Positions 8,096 to 14,179 of a DNA stretch of 14,179 bases are shown one piece after another. The position numbers and the translations under genes were made by a program. Every line of letters begins with the position of its first letter. Positions within the stretch are counted from its first letter, which is position 1. Below the pieces are notes generated by a model. It saw nothing but the letters and a program-made list of their open reading frames with translations. It made no database searches and had not been told where the DNA came from. The DNA is from an uncultured Planctomycetaceae bacterium. Its GTDB lineage: Bacteria; Planctomycetota; Planctomycetia; Pirellulales; Pirellulaceae. The stretch is from assembly GCA_937904535.1 (NCBI GenBank), contig CALELC010000537.1:1-14179 (forward strand), read 5' to 3'.

Positions 8096-8701
8096 CTAAG
8101 CTTCGGAAGCTTGTTTCCCTTTGGAGATTTTGGACCGCACCACCGCGGCACGCTCTTGATCCGAAAGGAAAATCGAGATCCGTCGAATGTTTTCCTGAGC
8201 GCGCGGAATCAGCACCTTTTCAAAGAGATTGACCCGCTGAGTGATTCGCCGGGCCGCCAATTCCAGTAACTCTACCCGCCGCTGGCTAACCTGATGTTCG
8301 ATCCTCAATCTCAACATTCTTCGTAAGGCATCGACCAGGTGATCGAGCCAAAACGGGGTCGCCAAGGTCGAGTATTCCAGCACCTGAAAATCGATTTCGC
8401 GAATCACCGGCAACCGCGTGCCGACCATGTTTTCCGTCTCGACGCGCACGCTCTGCACGCGGATCAACTGCGATACGTTGACGTTCGGAATGGTGGTGCT
8501 GCCTAGCAGCGGATACAGCGATTGCAGTTCGTGCGTCAGCGATTGAATTTCTGCTTCCACGCTCGCATGTTGATTGCGTGCTTGTTTGAGCGCAGCGAGC
8601 AACTGTTGCCGTTTTAGATCCAGCGACGGCAAAAACTGTTTAAAAGTCTTCGCTTGATCGCGTTGTTGCTTCAGGGTGGTTTTATTGAGCGCCAGGGCCA
8701 T
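8096..8701 (-). CDS. atpD: V/A-type ATPase subunit D (central stalk)
   Basis: 201 residues, mostly helical. Subunit D is the rotor shaft inside the A3B3 head, the counterpart of F-type gamma. It begins ALNKTTLKQQRDQAKTF, has a long N-terminal coiled-coil helix, a central segment (VRVETENMVGTRLPVIREID), and a second helix with VSQRRVELLELAARRITQRV and LFEKVLIP, the usual D-family C-terminal pattern. Length is normal. ATG 8701 lies 6 nt after the stop of atpB. There is no clear Shine-Dalgarno, so translation is probably coupled to atpB. Subunit F, which normally binds D, is not encoded in the window; bacterial operons of the Chlamydia type also lack it. Confidence 0.93.
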   Translation of the reverse strand: MALALNKTTLKQQRDQAKTFKQFLPSLDLKRQQLLAALKQARNQHASVEAEIQSLTHELQSLYPLLGSTTIPNVNVSQLIRVQSVRVETENMVGTRLPVIREIDFQVLEYSTLATPFWLDHLVDALRRMLRLRIEHQVSQRRVELLELAARRITQRVNLFEKVLIPRAQENIRRISIFLSDQERAAVVRSKISKGKQASEA

Positions 8702-8707
8702 GATTGC

Positions 8708-10042
<1,335 letters not shown>

Positions 10043-10099
10043 GATTCATAACAGCAGCGCTGAGGGCGCCGCCTTACGAGGATGGCCGCAGTCAAGCTG

Positions 10100-10149
10100 T
10101 CCGGCATTCCGTTGGTGCCGGAATCGACACCGTAGGATAACCGCTACGG
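10100..10149. repeat. Two hairpins in the leader upstream of atpB
   Basis: TCCGGCA (10100-10106) pairs with TGCCGGA (10116-10122), and CCGTAG (10130-10135) pairs with CTACGG (10144-10149). They lie 58-107 nt before the atpB start in the only sizeable gap upstream of the operon. They could terminate the lipoprotein transcript or shape the operon leader, but neither has a U-tract on the minus strand. The rest of 10043-10248 shows no open frame of note. Confidence 0.4.
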
Positions 10150-10248
10150 AAGTCGCGTGCACGCTGCTCGACAGGAAAATCGCTGCCAGGTCACAAAACG
10201 TTCAGCAGCCGCTTGGCAACTCCCTGGTAGCCGACCCTCTGATCCCAG

Positions 10249-10566
10249 CTACCAGTGCGTCTGGTCGAAAAGCAATTCCCGCAACTCGGCTCGCGCACCG
10301 GTCCAATCATTGCCTTGCGCTTGTGCCACGAGCGCGCTCAGCCGCTCGGCTTCGGCGGAACTCAATCGATTCGCTTGTAGGTATTCCGAGATCAGTTCAT
10401 TGGCCCGTGTGAGTTGAGCCGGATCCTGCTTCTCAAACACACGGTCCAGTGCCGTGGCCACTGAATAAGCATCAGGCCCGAGCGCCAGCTTGCTACAACC
10501 ACCGATCGCAAAGCTAATGAGCGCGACGACTGCAAGCCATACCGCCCGCATGCTCTTAGTATTCAT
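10249..10566 (-). CDS. Small predicted lipoprotein
   Basis: 105 residues with an N-terminal signal: basic NTKSMR, a hydrophobic stretch WLAVVALISFAIGG and a lipobox ending in GGC, so Cys24 should be lipidated. The mature part (about 80 residues) is helical and rich in Ala/Leu/Glu, with no family I recognise. ATG 10566 is chosen because GAGGTG lies 4 nt upstream; a second ATG at 10551 would also give a working signal. The start overlaps the end of the DUF1559 gene by 11 nt, so the two are probably co-translated. Small lipoproteins after DUF1559 genes are a common pairing in planctomycetes. Its role is unknown. It could be read through into the ATPase operon. Confidence 0.75.
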   Translation of the reverse strand: MNTKSMRAVWLAVVALISFAIGGCSKLALGPDAYSVATALDRVFEKQDPAQLTRANELISEYLQANRLSSAEAERLSALVAQAQGNDWTGARAELRELLFDQTHW

Positions 10567-11626
10567 CGGTCACCTCGCCTTTGCTGATGCTGGTCAGCGC
10601 TGCAAACAATTCGCGATCGATGTTCTCGGAAACAAATCGGACAGCGGCATCTCCCATCAATAACTGTGCCCCTCCGGGATGCTCGGACTGCATTTGGCAG
10701 ACATGCAACGTGGGAAAGTTCGGCGGATGGATAATCACATTGCCAAACAGGTCGAGTTCGCCGCCCGAGGGACCACTATGAACGAACAACAGCGCAGCAG
10801 CCGATTCAGCGGCATTCTCGGGCGATGTAACTTTGGGATGCACAAATGCCCCCGGCACGATCCCCGCCCACGCCTTATCGCTCAGCCGCGAGGTGTGTTC
10901 GCCGGCCAAGACCGTCGTTGACAAACCATCGCTGATATCGGCGAAGCGAGTTTTGGAATTGCGATAGAATGGCCCATCTGCAATCCGACTGACATCGCCT
11001 TGAAACGGACCGGTTGGTCCCGATCTCGCTCCCCAGCATTCTTCTTGACCGTGGCTGGCGACATAGTGGGTGCGTCCGAGGCGAACCGGTTTGCCTCGCT
11101 TGAGCAACGTGACTCCCGACTCATCGGCCACCGTAAACGCGTCGTCGCCACCGGTTGCCGAAGGGCAAAGGAAGCTGTTGAACTTGGTCTCTCGAACCGT
11201 CGCAAAGCGTTCTTCCCAGAGTGGTTTGCCAAAATCACAGGCCTCATAGACCGCTTGTTGCTCGAGGAACGGCAAGATCGCTGCAGACCACGCCCAGCCT
11301 GCCGAAGCATCCCATGTCAGCGGGTCATAGTCTTCACTCGGCAACGCTGCGATTTGGTCATAGCGATCAAAGCTTTGATAACCGGCCGGCAACCGCTTAT
11401 TGGCTGCTTCATAATTGTGAAGCGCGAGTCCGATTTGTTTGAGCCGAACGGAACAATTCATCCGTCGCGCCGATTCCCGTGCTGACTGCACTGCCGGCAA
11501 CAGCAATCCCACCAACACACCGATGATGGCGATCACGACCAGTAACTCGACTAATGTGAACCCCGAGCGCCGCCTAAAGGGGAGCGGTCCACAAACAACT
11601 GCTTCGACCGGAAGAGAATCTCTCAT
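10556..11626 (-). CDS. DUF1559 protein with prepilin-like N-terminus
   Basis: 356 residues from ATG 11626. The N-terminus has the prepilin cleavage and methylation pattern RRRSG|FTLVELLVVIAIIG, with cleavage after G22 and Glu at mature position 5, followed by a single hydrophobic helix. Next comes LPAVQSARESARRMNC and LKQIGLALHNYEAANKRLP, the standard DUF1559 opening. The C-terminal HPGGAQLLMGDAAVRFV corresponds to the H-X9-DG motif, but the second residue of DG is Ala here. These proteins are greatly expanded in Planctomycetes and are thought to be pseudopilin-like envelope proteins; their function is not established. The frame extends upstream to TTG 11686 and includes ATG 11680, but those starts lie in a hairpin and lengthen an already long leader, so I chose 11626. 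Its ribosome site is weak. Confidence 0.9.
   Translation of the reverse strand: MRDSLPVEAVVCGPLPFRRRSGFTLVELLVVIAIIGVLVGLLLPAVQSARESARRMNCSVRLKQIGLALHNYEAANKRLPAGYQSFDRYDQIAALPSEDYDPLTWDASAGWAWSAAILPFLEQQAVYEACDFGKPLWEERFATVRETKFNSFLCPSATGGDDAFTVADESGVTLLKRGKPVRLGRTHYVASHGQEECWGARSGPTGPFQGDVSRIADGPFYRNSKTRFADISDGLSTTVLAGEHTSRLSDKAWAGIVPGAFVHPKVTSPENAAESAAALLFVHSGPSGGELDLFGNVIIHPPNFPTLHVCQMQSEHPGGAQLLMGDAAVRFVSENIDRELFAALTSISKGEVTDEY
10571..10576 (-). promoter_or_regulatory. Ribosome binding site deciding the lipoprotein start
   Basis: GAGGTG on the minus strand, 4 nt before ATG 10566 and inside the 3' end of the DUF1559 gene. It favours this ATG over the one at 10551. Confidence 0.6.
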
Positions 11627-11684
11627 CGCGCTGCTGTGCCTCCCGTTACCAACACACAGTCGGCTCGGCGGCGCGCCCATCGGC

Positions 11685-11728
11685 AACCGTAGCCACTGCT
11701 ACGGTTTGAAATGTAGCATTGGCTACGG
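11685..11728. repeat. Tandem related hairpins upstream of the DUF1559 gene
   Basis: AACCGTAGC (11685-11693) pairs perfectly with GCTACGGTT (11698-11706), loop CACT. Directly next, GTAGC (11713-11717) pairs with GCTAC (11722-11726), loop ATTG, followed again by GG so that GCTACGG occurs twice. The CCGTAG/CTACGG hairpin at 10130-10149 shares the same core, which suggests a dispersed intergenic palindrome. The surrounding gap 11627-11831 shows no other gene. Confidence 0.5.
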
Positions 11729-11831
11729 ATGTGTCAATGCAGGTTTGAAAGCGCAGCGGTTGATTGTCCGGCCTCAAAACGGGCGCACCAAGACAGCCGC
11801 ACCCGGGCAAGCGGAGCCGGTGCCGATGGAT

Positions 11832-13193
11832 TTAAGGAGCGTCGATTCGGTAGAGTGCCGACCGTGTGCGAATCAACAGGGAGTCCGGCAAGGGAACCGG
11901 TGAGGCCATGCAGCCATCATCCAGTCGGTTCTCGGCCAGCAGCTCAAACTCGCGGCCCTGGCGGGTGATGTAACAGGCACCGTCGTGGTCAAACCAGTAC
12001 ACCACATCATCGCCGCCGAGTGGTGAGGCGCTGAACTCGCCCCCAAACCGCTGCGTCCACAGCGTCTCACCGCTGGCGGCATCGAGGCAGGTAGCGACGC
12101 CAGCGTCGTGCACGTTGTAGATCAGCCCGTCGTGCAACAGCGGCGTCGGCTTGCTGCCGATCCCGCGGGGGGTTTCCCACAGCAGCTGGGTATCGGTGAG
12201 GTCGCCCGTGCCGCGAGGATTCACCGCGATCAGGTGTGACTTTCCAAATCCGGTCGAGATGTACACACGTTGGCCGTCGAACAGCGGCTGGGCGGTGGCC
12301 GAGAACTGGGTGTAGCGCACACGCCAGATCTCCTCGCCGGTTTCAGGCCGGTAGGCGATGGTCGCCTTGCTGGTTGGGCTGATCAGTTGCCGCTGGCCAT
12401 CGACTTCAATCAGCTTGGGAGTGCTGAAGGCCTTCATCTGATCGCCATTGGTGGTGCCGTAATCGACATCCCGGTCTCGTTTCCACAAGGTTTCGCCGCT
12501 GTCGGCTGAGAGCGCGACGATGTACTGCAGATCAAAACCATCGAGGTGGATGAACAATCGTCCCTCATCATCCAGCAGCGGCGAGCTGCCCGGGCCGCGA
12601 TAGTGCGAGCACGGTAGGTCACGCCGCTGCCAGATCACATCGCCGGTCTGCAAGTCGAGGCATGCGGTTCCATAGCTACCAAAGTGCACCCAGGCGCGGC
12701 GGCCATCGGTCGCGGGGCTGGGCGACGCGTAGCTGTTCATCTGGTGCGATTCTTCAACTTGCTCGTTTGTGAAGATCAGCTTCCGCCAACGCACCGTTCC
12801 TTCTTCCAAATCGACGGCCAGGGCATACATCTCGCGTCCGTCTTCGGTCGCTTCGGTCAGCACTGCGGTGTCTCCCCAGACAGCCGGAGACGACCAACCG
12901 CGGAGCTCCGTTGACAGTTTCCAACGGATGTTCTCGGTTTCGCTCCAGCGGACCGGCAACCGGCTGCTGGCGTCCGCTTTTGCGTCGCGCTCACCGCCGC
13001 GAAACTGTGGCCAGCGGTAGACCGCGTCCGTCGCCGCGAGAGACTCGCCGCCAACTCCGGTTGAGGCCCTGGGGAGAGCGGACTGGGCGAGCGCTGCCGG
13101 GGCCGCAGTGCCGAGCAAACTCAGCAGGATCAGGCAGCTAAGCGGTGTACCGGCGGGAATGAACTGAGACGCAGAGGCGGCGAAAAGTTTCAT
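11832..13193 (-). CDS. Secreted PQQ-like beta-propeller protein
   Basis: 453 residues from ATG 13193 (a GTG two codons upstream is also possible). An N-terminal signal is visible: Lys, then a hydrophobic PLSCLILLSLLGTAAP and an Ala-rich AALAQS cleavage region. The mature protein begins with the WPQFRGGERDA and WSETENIRWK pattern of planctomycete PQQ-type propellers. Repeated blade motifs follow, such as DLEEGTVRWRK, DLQTGDVIWQR, SADSGETLWKR, RPETGEEIWRV and DAASGETLWTQ, each a G-x-x-x-W strand end. This gives roughly six to eight blades and resembles BamB-like and dehydrogenase propellers. I see no cytochrome domain or dehydrogenase-specific Cys-Cys pair, so enzymatic use of PQQ is not supported. 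It likely acts outside the cytoplasmic membrane as a binding or scaffold protein; the ligand is unknown. Confidence 0.88.
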   Translation of the reverse strand: MKLFAASASQFIPAGTPLSCLILLSLLGTAAPAALAQSALPRASTGVGGESLAATDAVYRWPQFRGGERDAKADASSRLPVRWSETENIRWKLSTELRGWSSPAVWGDTAVLTEATEDGREMYALAVDLEEGTVRWRKLIFTNEQVEESHQMNSYASPSPATDGRRAWVHFGSYGTACLDLQTGDVIWQRRDLPCSHYRGPGSSPLLDDEGRLFIHLDGFDLQYIVALSADSGETLWKRDRDVDYGTTNGDQMKAFSTPKLIEVDGQRQLISPTSKATIAYRPETGEEIWRVRYTQFSATAQPLFDGQRVYISTGFGKSHLIAVNPRGTGDLTDTQLLWETPRGIGSKPTPLLHDGLIYNVHDAGVATCLDAASGETLWTQRFGGEFSASPLGGDDVVYWFDHDGACYITRQGREFELLAENRLDDGCMASPVPLPDSLLIRTRSALYRIDAP

Positions 13194-13236
13194 GATCACT
13201 TCGGAGACTCGTCGCGGAAGGGAGTCGCGCGGGGGT

Positions 13237-13261
13237 GGCCAGCAGACCGTGTCTGCCAGCC
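13237..13261. repeat. Inverted repeat in the divergent promoter region
   Basis: GCAGAC (13242-13247) and GTCTGC (13251-13256) around CGT, extended by GGC/GCC after a 2x2 mismatch. It sits in the 131-nt space between the divergent propeller and P-II genes, so it could be an operator or an mRNA hairpin of the propeller leader. A TATAGG-like box is at 13280-13285 but has no good -35 partner. Confidence 0.3.
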
Positions 13262-13313
13262 GCGGGCGAGAGAAGTTAGTATAGGTGGCTGTCCAGTGCT
13301 GTGGCCGCCGGAG

Positions 13314-13319
13314 AAAGGA
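13314..13319 (+). promoter_or_regulatory. Ribosome binding site deciding the P-II start
   Basis: AAAGGA lies 5 nt before the GTG at 13325. It picks this GTG rather than the earlier in-frame GTG at 13301, and gives the conserved P-II beginning MKQIVTIVRP. Confidence 0.65.
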
Positions 13320-13324
13320 TCGCC

Positions 13325-13627
13325 GTGAAACAAATCGTGACCATCGTTCGTCCGCATCTGGCTGAGGGGATCTTGGCCAGTCTCAAGCGTGCGCCGGTCG
13401 AGGCGATCAGTGTCATGGAAACGAAGGGCTTCGGTCGGCAAAAGGGCTACCTCGACCAATATCGCGAGAGCGAGTTTAGCGAAGCCTTTTTGCCCAAGGT
13501 CGAAATCACGTTGTACATCGAGGACTCGCGCGTGGACGAGATGCTGCAGAAATTGGTCGCGCTCGCTCGCACCGGAAGAATGGGGGACGGCAAAATCTTC
13601 GTTCTCCCCGTGCACAGCTTTCTGTAG
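13325..13627 (+). CDS. Short P-II-type nitrogen regulatory protein
   Basis: 100 residues; canonical GlnB/GlnK are ~112. P-II trimers bind ATP/ADP and 2-oxoglutarate and control nitrogen proteins by contact through the T-loop. The start KQIVTIVRPHL, the T-loop region TKGFGRQKGY...YRESEF...FLPKVEI (33-61), and the B-loop TGRMGDGKIFV (83-93) are clearly P-II. Q39 and K58, nucleotide/2-oxoglutarate contacts, are kept. Position 51, the uridylylated Tyr in proteobacteria, is Phe. Ser49, the phosphorylation position in cyanobacteria, is Ser. The protein stops at VLPVHSFL, lacking the C-terminal segment that in E. coli GlnB carries R101 and R103 for ATP phosphate contact. No amt, glnA or glnD is nearby. 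It may be a divergent P-II or P-II-like sensor not controlled by uridylylation. GTG start with a good ribosome site. Confidence 0.88.
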   Translation: MKQIVTIVRPHLAEGILASLKRAPVEAISVMETKGFGRQKGYLDQYRESEFSEAFLPKVEITLYIEDSRVDEMLQKLVALARTGRMGDGKIFVLPVHSFL

Positions 13628-14179
13628 CGGCAGATTGGCAGTAACTCAGACGCAGGCCTAAGGCTTGTCAGCTTCGCTGTGGTCGGAGCGGGGACCGGCT
13701 AACACTCTGCGATCGCCTCGGAACCCGAACGGCTGCCCCCGCGGCTGTGCCTCCGCTGCCCTCACCGCTCCCTAACGGCCGATCGGCTGCGACTGCTCGG
13801 GTTCAGCCACGCTTGGCTCAGGCCAAATGCAGCGGCTGTCCGGTAGCCACCGTTACAGGCCGCCGCACCCCGCCCCGCCGCTCCCAGTTCCTTCGAATGC
13901 TGACCCGCCCGCGGCATCCCGGCAAACCTTGCCGGTTAAGAGACTTTCTGCCGCTTTGGCGACCTGTGCGGATTTTTCCGATTTTGCAGGAAGTTTGTCA
14001 AACTTTGCCGGTTGGAGTGACCGATGACTAGGTTAGCCAAGAAAAACCGCGACGCAATCGCGAGATTTCCTGGTCTGGGGGGAGAAACCGAGTCTCGAAC
14101 GGGAAAGACCAACTGATTGGTCGCTTCCCACTGTCATTTCACCTGCTTGTGGTGCACGACCGTGTTTTTCCGAAAATTC
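13628..14179. other. 552-nt stretch without a convincing gene
   Basis: Open frames here are low-complexity Pro/Arg-rich and show no family features. It holds several small structures: a GCCGATCGGC palindrome (13778-13787), a 7-bp hairpin CCGGCAA/TTGCCGG with loop ACC (13919-13935), and two near-identical 15-mers CAAAC(C/T)TTGCCGGTT (13923-13937 and 13999-14013). A 30-codon frame at 14024-14116 has a fair ribosome site (GGAG 14013-14016 region) but no recognisable product. No tRNA or terminator with a U-tract was seen. Confidence 0.6.
14101..14129. repeat. Two-part hairpin near the window end
   Basis: GGGAA (14101-14105) pairs with TTCCC (14125-14129) and GACCAA (14107-14112) with TTGGTC (14117-14122), loop CTGA, with a small A/GC internal bulge. 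There is no T-run, so it is not a standard terminator. It overlaps the stop of the 30-codon frame at 14024-14116. Function unknown. Confidence 0.35.

Noticed and set aside
8083..8151. Longer N-terminus for subunit I starting at 8151
   Set aside because: It would overlap atpD by 56 nt and adds 23 residues unlike the family; ATG 8082 fits the conserved opening.
10043..10248. Sigma-70 promoter with TTGACT as -35 box on the minus strand
   Set aside because: No suitable -10 box lies at 16-18 nt from it, so I do not list it as a promoter.
13196..13615. 139-codon minus-strand frame that would continue up to the propeller gene
   Set aside because: It is antisense to the clear P-II gene, and its predicted product has no domain or signal.
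13747..14031. 94-codon plus-strand frame after the P-II gene
   Set aside because: Pro/Arg-rich low-complexity product with no convincing ribosome site or family; more likely non-coding GC-rich DNA.
14060..14130. tRNA-like T-arm near the window end
   Set aside because: There is no TTCGA-type T-loop with matching stem and no cloverleaf could be formed.

Overview
The window looks like chromosomal DNA from a planctomycete, most likely of the Pirellulales/Rhodopirellula type. The evidence is a DUF1559 protein with a prepilin-like N-terminus followed by a small lipoprotein, a secreted PQQ-type beta-propeller protein with the WPQFRG-type opening common in this phylum, and a secreted protein with regulatory-like beta-sandwich repeats and a Gly-rich tail. 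The taxonomic call is inference from gene content; no rRNA or other phylogenetic marker is present.

Layout. Positions 1-873 (+) hold the 3' part of a gene for a secreted-type repeat protein, followed by a clear intrinsic terminator at 967-996. A minus-strand block then runs from about 10042 down to 1101. In transcription order it encodes V/A-type ATPase subunits B, D, I, K and E, a DUF2764 protein, subunit A, and dihydrolipoyl dehydrogenase (lpd). Most junctions are tight: I and K share an A (TAATG), the DUF2764 gene and atpA overlap by 23 nt, and the other gaps are 6-22 nt except for 79 nt before the DUF2764 gene. This fits one operon. Upstream on the same strand lie a small lipoprotein gene (10566-10249) that overlaps the end of a DUF1559 gene (11626-10556), and then a PQQ-like beta-propeller gene (13193-11832). 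A short P-II-type gene (13325-13627, +) is divergent from the propeller gene. The last ~550 nt contain hairpins and short repeats but no convincing gene.

Function. The seven ATPase genes are the same set as in the Chlamydia-type bacterial V-ATPase operon (E, DUF2764, A, B, D, I, K), including the absence of recognisable C, F and G/H subunits. The order here is a circular permutation: B-D-I-K-E-DUF2764-A instead of E-DUF2764-A-B-D-I-K. Subunit K keeps every residue position that coordinates Na+ in Enterococcus hirae NtpK, so the complex may be Na+-coupled. Whether it makes or consumes ATP cannot be read from sequence. Dihydrolipoyl dehydrogenase at the operon end suggests co-expression of an NADH-producing flavoenzyme with an ion-translocating ATPase.

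The observations most worth a second look are the permuted operon order, the Na+-ligand signature of K, and the P-II protein, which has Phe at the uridylylation position 51 and lacks the C-terminal tail. I see no phage, transposon, CRISPR or defence genes.
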